Shown: positions 1-7,104, numbered from the stretch's first letter. The stretch: DNA of 9,282 nt from Dehalococcoidia bacterium UBA1141 (GCA_002311385.1 DCAE01000076.1:14935-24216); one strand, 5' to 3'. A program made the numbers and translations. Notes: a model not told the origin generated them from the letters alone.

Positions 1-116
1 GGCTCGTGGGTCAGCAATGCGGGGATGTTCCGGCGGCGCAGACGCCGAAGCAACGATTTGGCTTGTGTGGATTTCCCCGAGCCGTCTATGCCTTCAAATA
101 CGATGAACGCAGTCAC
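1..116 (-). CDS. tmk: Thymidylate kinase, N-terminal fragment (runs off window)
   Basis: The first 38 residues of thymidylate kinase (dTMP + ATP to dTDP + ADP, cytoplasmic, dTTP synthesis) are visible. The translation starts VTAFIVFEGIDGSGKST, which contains the P-loop in the form typical of Tmk (FEGIDGSGKST), and reaches LLTHEP where the family usually has the TREP-type segment after the first helix. The start is a GTG at 114-116 with an AGG about 7 nt upstream; no better in-frame start exists before the upstream gene's stop at 140. It lies 23 bp after the R3H ATPase on the same strand, so it is probably the distal gene of the same operon. The rest of the gene lies to the left of the window. 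Identification rests on the P-loop region only, but that motif with the FEGIDG lead-in is quite specific. Confidence 0.9.
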   Translation of the reverse strand, partial: MTAFIVFEGIDGSGKSTQAKSLLRRLRRRNIPALLTHE

Positions 117-139
117 AATGCAGCCTGATTGCTTGGGTC

Positions 140-1786
<1,647 letters not shown>

Positions 1787-1798
1787 CCTTACGCCTCC
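1787..1798 (-). promoter_or_regulatory. Ribosome binding site for the R3H ATPase, inside the end of the GNAT gene
   Basis: GGAGG (1794-1798 read on the minus strand) lies 7 nt before the TTG at 1786 and overlaps the final codons and TAA of the GNAT gene. This favours the TTG start and implies translational coupling of the two genes. Confidence 0.6.
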
Positions 1799-2781
1799 AC
1801 AGCGACCATCCCGGGTCTCGCCACGGGAACAGCCACCGTCTTAATCATGACGTTGTAACTGGAAACCAACCGGAATTGCCGCCGAAGCAACAGACTGGAC
1901 ACCATTTCCTGGTAGTCGGGCACTAGCCATCTGTGCTTCCTCCCTTGGCTTAGGGCCCAATCCACCGCCTTTTCCCACAATTCGGGGTTATCCGGATGGG
2001 CCAACACCCCGCCTACTTTCACCTGGCCGCAACGCGACAAGCTCAGCCGGGCCAGAACCTTGCCGTCCACTTTGGATATCCACGTCTGGCGATGCCCCAG
2101 CGGTTCTTGGGAATCTTGCCATTGGTCGAAGGACATTCCAACTGCGGCCCTGACACTCTGGGGAGTGGCGGCGCAATACAATTGAAATAGAGAGAAAGCG
2201 TCCTCGGGCGTAGCCTCACTCCAATTTTCCGGTGGCATTGCCCCAGTTTGGGGTTCCCAAGGGGTGCTGCTCTCCAGCAAGTTTTCTTCGTAATAAGGGA
2301 AAAACCCAACCTGCCGGGCCAATAGAAATATCCTGCTCTTGGTGGAGACTCGCAGGAAGATACGCTCGGCCCTGAGCTGACCGGTCTCTCTGGCAAGCTG
2401 CTCCAACAACTCCAGCGCCACCAAATTTGGATTGGCGTTTGTCTGCTGGCCTTGACTTTCCCGATTAATCGGCGCGCTGGAGAATGGTTCAGCACCGGTC
2501 AGCAAATCCCCGGAATCACAAGCCAGGAAAAGGCGGTCAACCTCCCACGCTCTTTGTCCGCTGCGTATGCGGGCAGAAGCCAGACCCGCCAGTCTGGGAC
2601 CGTCCCAACTGGCCACGGTAACCCGCTCTCTGCGCTGGGCCAACGTTTCTTTCCACAAGATGGGGTTGGAAACCGGTTTATCTCCAGTCAGGCACTGGGA
2701 GGGGCAAGCCAGGTTCGGGCCCTTGGGGACGTTTTGAATGATGCACCGCAACACGTCTCTTGCCCGCAGTGTTTGCATCAT
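1789..2781 (-). CDS. GNAT-family N-acetyltransferase-like protein (two degenerate GNAT-like halves)
   Basis: A 330-residue soluble protein that I place in the GNAT superfamily with moderate confidence. The first half has the GNAT pattern of a substrate-side strand (VTVASWDGPRLAGLASAR), then a helix-strand-helix region (LLEQLARETGQLRAERIFLR) leading into ARQVGFFPYYEE, which resembles the closing GNAT motif of the type RxGFxPYxxE. The second half (about 190-315) repeats the outline and ends in FRLVSSYNVMIKTVAVPV, a GNAT-like final strand pair. I do not see a clean acetyl-CoA pyrophosphate-binding R/Q-x-x-G-x-G/A loop in either half, so catalytic activity is doubtful. The ATG start overlaps the pdxT stop (ATGA), a classic coupled arrangement, and the ATPase begins 2 bp after the stop. 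Substrate unknown; the operon does not reveal it. Confidence 0.72.
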   Translation of the reverse strand: MMQTLRARDVLRCIIQNVPKGPNLACPSQCLTGDKPVSNPILWKETLAQRRERVTVASWDGPRLAGLASARIRSGQRAWEVDRLFLACDSGDLLTGAEPFSSAPINRESQGQQTNANPNLVALELLEQLARETGQLRAERIFLRVSTKSRIFLLARQVGFFPYYEENLLESSTPWEPQTGAMPPENWSEATPEDAFSLFQLYCAATPQSVRAAVGMSFDQWQDSQEPLGHRQTWISKVDGKVLARLSLSRCGQVKVGGVLAHPDNPELWEKAVDWALSQGRKHRWLVPDYQEMVSSLLLRRQFRLVSSYNVMIKTVAVPVARPGMVAVEA

Positions 2782-3374
2782 TCCGCCGCCACTGGGACCA
2801 AATCAAGGAAATGCGCATGAAAACGTGTATCGTTGGTCAACTCCGGGTGAAAGGATGTAGCCATCACCTTGCCCTGTTGGACCGCCACGGGTTCCCCGTC
2901 GGGCAAGGATGCGAGTACATTCACGCCGTCGCCCAGCCGATTAATCATGGGAGCGCGGATGAACACACAGTGGAATGGGACTTGGCTGCTATCGGGCCCG
3001 GCGAATCCGGTAATCGGCAGGTCCAGTTCAAAGCTATCAACCTGTCGGCCATAGGCATTACGGTGCACACCAATGTCCATGATGCCTAAGGGTACCGGGT
3101 CTTCTTCGGTGATTTCCTGGGCCATCATAATCATGCCAGCGCAGGTGCCCCAAAGAGCCTTACCCTGGGCCGCCATTGCCGCAATGGGGTCTCGTAGGTC
3201 GTATAAAGTCATCAACCTGCTGAGAGTGGTGCTCTCCCCGCCGGGAATGATGAGCCCTTCGATTGTTTCCAGCTGATGGGGCAATCTTATTTCGCGCGCT
3301 TCGACGCCAAGCCTTTCTAAGGTGGCAATATGCTCTGCGAAATCACCCTGTATTGCTAAAACGCCTACTTCCAA
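2778..3374 (-). CDS. pdxT: Pyridoxal 5'-phosphate synthase glutaminase subunit PdxT
   Basis: A 198-residue class I glutamine amidotransferase that hydrolyses glutamine and channels ammonia to PdxS for de novo pyridoxal phosphate synthesis (DXP-independent route). The N-terminus VGVLAIQGDFAEH is the PdxT signature; PGGEST (44-49) forms the oxyanion region, the nucleophile is Cys78 in GTCAGM, and the His176/Glu178 pair in SFHPELT completes the triad. All catalytic residues are present and the length is normal. The start is a TTG at 3372-3374: an in-frame TGA lies seven codons upstream and the strand begins directly with the conserved VGVLAIQG. The ribosome site is weak (AGAGG about 12 nt away). 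The stop overlaps the next gene's ATG. pdxS lies 185 bp upstream, so the two subunits are co-oriented but not tightly abutted. Confidence 0.97.
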   Translation of the reverse strand: MEVGVLAIQGDFAEHIATLERLGVEAREIRLPHQLETIEGLIIPGGESTTLSRLMTLYDLRDPIAAMAAQGKALWGTCAGMIMMAQEITEEDPVPLGIMDIGVHRNAYGRQVDSFELDLPITGFAGPDSSQVPFHCVFIRAPMINRLGDGVNVLASLPDGEPVAVQQGKVMATSFHPELTNDTRFHAHFLDLVPVAAE

Positions 3375-3399
3375 CTGGGGCAGATGCCTCTCTCAAGTT

Positions 3400-3453
3400 G
3401 CGTTGGGCCGGGCTCGCTTTGGGCCAGTTACTGGAAATCGGCCGGGGCCCAAA
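3400..3453 (-). promoter_or_regulatory. Two mutually exclusive hairpins in the pdxS-pdxT intergenic region
   Basis: Read on the minus strand, TTTGGGCC (3453-3446) pairs perfectly over 8 bp with GGCCCAAA (3425-3418) around a 20-nt loop. The same left arm, extended to GCGTTTGGGCC, pairs over 10 bp with one bulged T with GGCCCAACGC (3409-3400). Only one structure can form at a time, and the second ends about 25 nt before the pdxT TTG. No run of T follows either stem, so a plain intrinsic terminator is not supported. Regulation of pdxT translation or RNA processing between the genes is possible but inferred. The remainder of the 185-bp gap (3375-3559) is A/T-rich next to pdxS and shows no convincing promoter. 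Confidence 0.35.
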
Positions 3454-3559
3454 CGCTGGATGTTCTAATATCGTTTGTTTTTGCTAATCTTATTTGGCTG
3501 TTACTCGGTTGTTGCCCGAAAATTGCTAATCAAGACCTATGCACTTCGGGCTTCAGGCA

Positions 3560-4483
3560 TCAGTGACTCCTGGGAGCCAACAACTCTGCCTCTGGGATAG
3601 AGCGGGTGCTGATGCCCACCATGGCTTCGCCCAGGCCCTTCGAGACTTCGGCGATTATCTTTGCGTCTTTGTAGTGAGTTACCGCCTGAACGATAGCGTG
3701 GCCCCGCTGCACCGGGTTGCCGGACTTAAAGATGCCGGAGCCCACGAAGACCCCGTCGGCGCCCAGTTGCATCATCAATGCGGCATCGGAGGGAGTCGCC
3801 ACTCCTCCAGCAGCGAAATTCACAACGGGCAAGCGTCCTTGCTCTTTGGTCTGCATCAAAAGATCCAGGCTGACTTGTAAGTCCCTGGCCTCGACCACTA
3901 GTTCGTCCTGCGGCATGGTCTGAAGCTTGCGGATCTCGTCTTGAACGGCCCTCATATGGGTGACCGCCTCAACCACATCCCCGGTGCCGGCTTCGCCTTT
4001 GGTCCGAATCATTGAGGCACCCTCGGATATGCGACGCAGGGCCTCTCCCAGGTTACGGCAACCGCAAACGAAGGGAACATTAAAATCGTGCTTCCACACG
4101 TGGTGAACTTCGTCGGCGGGAGTCAGCACTTCCGACTCGTCTACATAGTCAACGCCGATTGCTTCAAGAACCTGGGCTTCCACGAAGTGGCCGATGCGGC
4201 ATTTGGCCATAACCGGAATGCTCACAGCTTTCATAATTTCCTGGATGATTCCTGGGTCGGTCATGCGAGCAACGCCACCGTCAGCGCGAATGTCAGCCGG
4301 AACCCGTTCCAAGGCCATAACGGCCACAGCACCAGCTTCGGCGGCAATCTCTGCCTGCTCCCGGTTGACCACATCCATTATCACGCCGCCCTTGAGCATC
4401 TGTGCGTGTCCGGTTTTTACTGTAAAAGTCCCGGTTAAAACATCGACCATGTCAGCCAACCTCCGATCATTATTAAACGCCAT
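3560..4483 (-). CDS. pdxS: Pyridoxal 5'-phosphate synthase lyase subunit PdxS
   Basis: A 307-residue (beta/alpha)8-barrel synthase that condenses ribose 5-phosphate, glyceraldehyde 3-phosphate and PdxT-derived ammonia into pyridoxal 5'-phosphate; it forms a dodecameric core decorated by PdxT. Conserved blocks are KGGVIMDVVN, ALERVPADIRADGGVARM, MAKCRIGH, DESEVLTPADE, FVCGCRNLGEALRRI, RTKGEAGTG and VNFAAGGVATPSDAALMMQ. The residues equivalent to B. subtilis Asp24, Lys81 and Lys149 are Asp37, Lys94 and Lys162, a constant offset of 13, so the active site is complete. The N-terminus is about 13 residues longer than in B. subtilis; a later in-frame ATG at residue 12 is a possible alternative, though the first ATG (4483) is kept. 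A strong promoter lies about 80 bp upstream. Confidence 0.98.
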   Translation of the reverse strand: MAFNNDRRLADMVDVLTGTFTVKTGHAQMLKGGVIMDVVNREQAEIAAEAGAVAVMALERVPADIRADGGVARMTDPGIIQEIMKAVSIPVMAKCRIGHFVEAQVLEAIGVDYVDESEVLTPADEVHHVWKHDFNVPFVCGCRNLGEALRRISEGASMIRTKGEAGTGDVVEAVTHMRAVQDEIRKLQTMPQDELVVEARDLQVSLDLLMQTKEQGRLPVVNFAAGGVATPSDAALMMQLGADGVFVGSGIFKSGNPVQRGHAIVQAVTHYKDAKIIAEVSKGLGEAMVGISTRSIPEAELLAPRSH

Positions 4484-4512
4484 TATTATCCGCCAGTGTA
4501 TTTTTAATAAAT

Positions 4513-4548
4513 TGAATTAACGGCTAGCGGCGGCAGTAAGCCAATTCA
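4513..4548 (-). promoter_or_regulatory. Stem-loop in the pdxS leader
   Basis: TGAATT plus GGC on one side pairs with GCC plus AATTCA on the other (4513-4518 and 4522-4524 with 4540-4548), interrupted by a 3-nt bulge and closing a 15-nt loop. It falls inside the predicted 5' untranslated region, between the transcription start and the pdxS ATG. It could stabilise the mRNA or act as an operator; no known riboswitch is recognised. Confidence 0.3.
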
Positions 4549-4562
4549 CCTGTTGCGCCTGT

Positions 4563-4592
4563 ATTATACGCCGCAGCCAGACCCGTTATCAA
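4563..4592 (-). promoter_or_regulatory. Sigma-70-type promoter of the pdxS operon
   Basis: On the minus strand TTGATA (4592-4587) is separated by 18 bp from a perfect TATAAT (4568-4563). Transcription would start near 4556 and give a leader of about 70 nt before the pdxS ATG. This is the best promoter match in the window. Confidence 0.75.
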
Positions 4593-4673
4593 TTGCGCCG
4601 ACAAGGGTCAGGGTCAGCAGGCTAGTCACGCAGTTTCGGCCGTCCCAAAGGCCCCAGATCCACTCCGATATTC

Positions 4674-4703
4674 TTGACAGTCTCTCTCAGCTAGAATTAA
4701 GAT
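4674..4703 (+). promoter_or_regulatory. Probable promoter of the tRNA-Phe gene
   Basis: A perfect -35 box TTGACA (4674-4679) is followed after 18 bp by TAAGAT (4698-4703, 4 of 6 matches to TATAAT). Predicted initiation near 4710 would leave only a few nucleotides of 5' leader before the mature tRNA at 4715. It sits back to back with the pdxS promoter, with about 80 bp between the two -35 boxes. Confidence 0.55.
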
Positions 4704-4714
4704 GAATGCTACTC

Positions 4715-4790
4715 GCCGAGGTAGCTCAGTTGGTAGAGCACGGCACTGAAAATGCCGGTGTCGACAGTTCGATTCTGTCCCTCGGCACCA
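4715..4790 (+). tRNA. tRNA-Phe (anticodon GAA)
   Basis: A complete 76-nt cloverleaf. The acceptor stem GCCGAGG (4715-4721) pairs with CCTCGGC (4780-4786); the D stem is GCTC/GAGC; the anticodon stem CGGCA/TGCCG closes the loop CTGAAAA with anticodon GAA at 4748-4750; the variable loop is GTGTC; the T stem GACAG/CTGTC closes TTCGATT. Discriminator A is followed by an encoded CCA (4788-4790). All stems are fully paired. Confidence 0.98.
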
Positions 4791-4901
4791 GAGTTCTCTT
4801 TCCTCTTCTCCTTCGTGATTAACTTCCCTGCTCATTACGCCCCTGATTACCCATTTGCCGACATTGGTTTTGGAACCATCATTGCTCAGGCACAAACTAA
4901 A

Positions 4902-4925
4902 GCCCCCGGCTACTACAACGGGGGC
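4902..4925 (-). terminator. Rho-independent terminator-like hairpin, possibly bidirectional
   Basis: GCCCCCG (4902-4908) pairs perfectly with CGGGGGC (4919-4925) around a 10-nt loop. Read on the minus strand the stem is followed by TTTAGTTTG, a reasonable terminator tail. On the plus strand the tail is CTCATTTT, weaker but usable for the tRNA transcript about 110 nt upstream. The minus orientation implies a transcript arriving from the propeller/small-ORF side. Confidence 0.6.
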
Positions 4926-4949
4926 CTCATTTTGCTGGAGGTCCTGAGC

Positions 4950-5120
4950 TTACCACTGATGATTGAGCACGAACTCCAGCAGGAACCACCCCTCCACCCA
5001 AGATAGGTGGGGACCCAGATATAGAAGATTAGGTTGGGTGGTAGCGAGAATCATGGCAACCGGGATGTCAGGTGAGTCCTCTTCCGATTCTCTCACCAAA
5101 ATTACCGGGACTGAACCCAC
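4950..5120 (-). CDS. Possible small protein of unknown function (or coding remnant)
   Basis: A minus-strand frame of up to 56 residues, open upstream to a TAA near 5150. The possible starts are GTG at 5120 and ATG at 5054; the latter leaves 34 residues (MILATTQPNLLYLG through a Trp-ended tail LLEFVLNHQW). Composition is protein-like: an acidic segment RESEEDSPD followed by a hydrophobic, Trp-rich half (LSWVEGWFLLEFVL). The stop is 25 nt before the terminator-like hairpin, in the right orientation. No start has a good ribosome site, and I recognise no family. It may equally be the C-terminal remnant of a broken gene; the antisense frame over the same stretch is less protein-like. Confidence 0.28.
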   Translation of the reverse strand: MGSVPVILVRESEEDSPDIPVAMILATTQPNLLYLGPHLSWVEGWFLLEFVLNHQW

Positions 5121-5307
5121 GCCTTTGCCCGCCCGGGTGACCGATTATTAGTCTACCCATGCCAAGCGGGACTGCCCTTTGGCGTTGGGCCGCTGGCTAA
5201 TTGACGAACAGATGGGCAACCGGCATTTCAATAATCTTCCGCATACTATCTTCCAACAGTAGTTCAGATGTGTAATCGGTCGATAGTGCAATTCGAGATT
5301 CCCAAAT

Positions 5308-6087
5308 CTAAGGCCCCCAGTCGGGGGTGAAATTTAGCTCGGATTCTGTCGTCAGGCGAGTTTGGTTGGTGCCGTCGGCGTTCATCACATAAATGTATAT
5401 GTTTAACCCCGCAGGATCGTCTGCGTAGACTATTTTAGTTCCGTCCGGTGACCAAGTTGGGTCGCTGGCGTTGCTGCTGGTAGTCAGCCTACTTTGATTA
5501 GACCCGTCGGTGTCCATAATCATTATTTCGGTGCCGCCGAAGCGGCTGGACCGGAACACGATTTTATCGTCTACCGGCGACCATTGGGGAGTAGCATCGT
5601 TTCCTCCAAAATTGGAAATATTGACCTGATTGGATCCATCGACATCCATAACGTAAATTTCTTGGTTGCTAGCACCGTCTCGATTGGACCAGAAAGCAAT
5701 TTTATTGCCACCTTTTGACCAAGACGGTGTTCTGCCATGCTGCGAAATTATCTGGGATTTGCCGCTACCGTCGAAATTCATTAGCCAAATCGTATTGTCG
5801 GCGTCATAAGCAATTTGGGTGCCGTCTGGCAACCAGCGGGGTCCCCGGTTTTCGGCATTGTTGTCAGTCGAGTTCACTTTCCCACTACCATAAGTGTTCA
5901 TCGACCAGATTTGCCCGGTGCCACCTCCGGAGCACAATATCTGAATATATATTATTTTTGCGCCATCAGGAGATAAATCAGGCTTCCCGTCGTAGCACAC
6001 GCCGTCAGTGAGCAAAATTTCATTTGAATCGTTCTCGTTCATGATGACAATCTTGGCATTATTCCCATCTCTCTGCGATGCGAACAC
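5308..6087 (-). CDS. TolB-like six-bladed beta-propeller protein (PD40 repeats), lacking a signal peptide
   Basis: A 259-residue protein made almost only of PD40/TolB-type blades. Repeating units of the form SPDGxKIVFxSxRDGxxxIYVMNxDGSNQxRLT begin at about residues 1, 39, 87, 124, 171 and 213, giving six blades, the number needed to close a TolB-type propeller. Blades 4-6 are the most regular (EIYVMDVDGSNQ, EIMIMDTDGSNQ, YIYVMNADGTNQ). Such propellers normally follow a signal peptide and act in the envelope or outside the cell, often as binding scaffolds. Here the frame starts in mid-blade with a GTG at 6087 (in-frame context SKIVFASQRDGN), with no signal peptide and no clear ribosome site; an in-frame TGA lies about 13 codons upstream. 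It begins 4 bp after the stop of the archaellin-like frame, in the +1 register. It is either a decapitated gene or expressed through that neighbour. Confidence 0.75.
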   Translation of the reverse strand: MFASQRDGNNAKIVIMNENDSNEILLTDGVCYDGKPDLSPDGAKIIYIQILCSGGGTGQIWSMNTYGSGKVNSTDNNAENRGPRWLPDGTQIAYDADNTIWLMNFDGSGKSQIISQHGRTPSWSKGGNKIAFWSNRDGASNQEIYVMDVDGSNQVNISNFGGNDATPQWSPVDDKIVFRSSRFGGTEIMIMDTDGSNQSRLTTSSNASDPTWSPDGTKIVYADDPAGLNIYIYVMNADGTNQTRLTTESELNFTPDWGP

Positions 6088-6091
6088 AATC

Positions 6092-6442
6092 TTACTTGTG
6101 GGTCTGGTCGGTGTACTTGATCAGGGTCTTGCCGGGCGTCAGATCGATGGAATTTCCACCAGCGGCGTTGGCGACCTGAAAGGCAATGCTGGTGGCCACG
6201 CTTGTTGCGGTGCTGGTGCCGTCAGCTTCCAGAATGACCGAGCCCTTTAGTTCCATGCTGCCTCTGGTCTCGGCCAGGCCGGCCTGAATCGTTTCCTTCG
6301 CTTTGTCACTGGAGAACAGGCCGGTGGACAGGGCTGCGAAAGCGAACACCGAAGAAACAACCACGAAGGCTATCAAAACGATGGCTGTTTTCAAACCGGT
6401 AATTCCCCGTTGGTCCCTAAAAATTCTCTGAGTAAAGCTCAT
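6092..6442 (-). CDS. Archaellin (archaeal-type flagellin) N-terminal half, truncated
   Basis: A 116-residue protein with a class III (type IV pilin-like) signal: MSFTQRIFRDQRG, predicted cleavage after Gly13, then ITGLKTAIVLIAFVVV, a hydrophobic helix of the archaellin type, and the archaellin-typical FAALSTGLFSSDKAKETIQAGLAETRGSMELKG split over residues about 36-66. The region to about residue 110 (SIAFQVANAAGG, then SIDLTPGKTLIKYTD) still matches archaellin beta-domain sequence as I know it. Archaellins usually continue for another 80 or more residues, but here a TAA follows directly (6092-6094). The residue five after the cleavage site is Lys18 (AAA) where archaellins have Glu. The start is the ATG at 6442, preceded by GGGGA at suitable distance; a longer frame from 6508 is unlikely because it would push the signal away from the N-terminus. 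Archaellin genes do occur in Chloroflexota. No other archaellum gene is in the window. Confidence 0.75.
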   Translation of the reverse strand: MSFTQRIFRDQRGITGLKTAIVLIAFVVVSSVFAFAALSTGLFSSDKAKETIQAGLAETRGSMELKGSVILEADGTSTATSVATSIAFQVANAAGGNSIDLTPGKTLIKYTDQTHK

Positions 6443-6779
6443 TGCATCCCCACAATTAACAAGATTCTCTGCTTGTTCAGAGTATGGGTGTGAGAACTTA
6501 TTGCCCATGGGGCCAACACATTTGGCTACTAAGGGTGCCTACACCTAGTGATGGGTGTTTCAGCACTTCTGTAAATGGCGAATCAACTAAATAATCTTTC
6601 CTGAAAAGCGACATTAAATCGCCAGTCATGAGAATTTGCTGGTGAGCTATAAAACTGTCATAATGACCCCTCTTCCATGCAGAACTAATTTTCGGACAAT
6701 CCCGGGAAATTAAAAAGGGTCGCTTTTCATCGGAGTCGCCAAGCACAGTTCGGAGACTTGCCCAGCAGGGAACCCTGAA
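6443..6779. other. Divergent intergenic region between archaellin-like and small plus-strand gene
   Basis: This 337-bp stretch holds the leaders of two divergent genes. A small hairpin (CTCTG/CAGAG, 6467-6482) lies in the archaellin leader and an ACACC/GGTGT inverted repeat at 6541-6558. I see no convincing sigma-70 promoter in either direction. A minus-strand frame at 6498-6746 (82 codons, GTG start) has no recognisable features and is probably not a gene. Confidence 0.4.
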
Positions 6780-7007
6780 ATGGGCAAGATGCTTCTATCC
6801 CATATCCACAGTGAAAACGCCAGCAAATTCGGAGTAACAATTCAGGCTTCGGCAGGCGCAGAATCCCAACACACCCTGCAACTGATAATGGACGCTGCGG
6901 ATAAACAGAAGGTGGATGAATTCGTGACCCCCTTCACCCAGATGGGCACAGTTGAGGTCACGACTGGCATTGCCTGTGAGGCCATCGTAGCTAGGGGCCG
7001 CTGCTAG
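6780..7007 (+). CDS. Small protein, possibly a shortened DUF3303-like alpha/beta domain
   Basis: A 75-residue soluble protein, start ATG at 6780 with an AGGGA about 8-9 nt upstream (a second ATG three codons in is also possible). The segment HTLQLIMDAADKQKVDEF followed by VTPFTQMGTVEV resembles the strand-helix-strand second half of small ferredoxin-like stress proteins common in Chloroflexota (the DUF3303/muconolactone-isomerase-like group). The first strand MLLSHIHSEN is also typical. In that group a helix of about 20 residues normally separates the first strand from the GV(T/K)I strand; here only about four residues intervene, so an internal deletion is likely. Function unknown. It is transcribed toward the lipoprotein gene about 100 bp downstream. 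Confidence 0.55.
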   Translation: MGKMLLSHIHSENASKFGVTIQASAGAESQHTLQLIMDAADKQKVDEFVTPFTQMGTVEVTTGIACEAIVARGRC

Positions 7008-7060
7008 TCAAGAATACTCCGCCACGAGATTGCTGCACCAACATAATCGAGCATTTGCTA

Positions 7061-7081
7061 ACCTAGGCTCGGAATCTAGGT
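7061..7081. promoter_or_regulatory. Inverted repeat upstream of the lipoprotein gene
   Basis: ACCTAG (7061-7066) and CTAGGT (7076-7081) form a 6-bp inverted repeat around 9 nt, ending 23 nt before the lipoprotein ATG. It could be an operator or a short RNA hairpin; the sequence alone does not decide. Confidence 0.25.
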
Positions 7082-7104
7082 GGTCGGAAATTGAGGGGAG
7101 TTCA

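Larger units (their letters stand above)
4791..5307. other. Intergenic stretch between tRNA-Phe and the propeller gene
   Basis: No recognised gene lies here. It contains a strong hairpin at 4902-4925 (listed separately), a nested pair of stems at 4985-5042 (ACCACCC with GGGTGGT outside, CTCCACC with GGTGGGG inside), a 6-bp inverted repeat GGTGAG/CTCACC (5071-5097), and a possible small minus-strand reading frame (4950-5120). A 15-nt near-repeat, GCAACCGG followed by a variable base, AT, a variable base and TCA, occurs at 5056-5070 and 5216-5230. Minus-strand frames read like protein in pieces interrupted by stops, which suggests remnants of former coding DNA. Confidence 0.5.

Noticed and set aside
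2043..2495. 150-codon minus-strand frame inside the GNAT gene
   Set aside because: It is an alternative-frame shadow of a coding region that is coupled to both neighbours; its sequence has no recognisable fold.
4771..4790. tRNA-Phe 3' end as an integration site for the accessory-looking region to its right
   Set aside because: I found no second copy of the tRNA 3' end further on, and no integrase gene in the window.
4626..4895. Minus-strand 89-codon frame across the tRNA containing CRGTESNCRHRHFQCRALP
   Set aside because: This is the translation of the complement of tRNA-Phe, a well-known kind of false gene call; the tRNA itself is complete.
4985..5042. Nested stems as a structured non-coding RNA
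   Set aside because: Stems are short, rest on repeated CCACC/GGTGG runs that pair easily by chance, and no known RNA family is recognised.
4963..5151. Plus-strand 62-codon frame in the tRNA-propeller gap
   Set aside because: Ser/Arg/Thr-rich and antisense to a more protein-like minus-strand frame; no ribosome site or family match.
6498..6746. Minus-strand 82-codon frame upstream of the archaellin-like gene
   Set aside because: GTG start with no clear ribosome site, no recognised motif, and composition unlike a conserved protein; kept only as part of the intergenic description.
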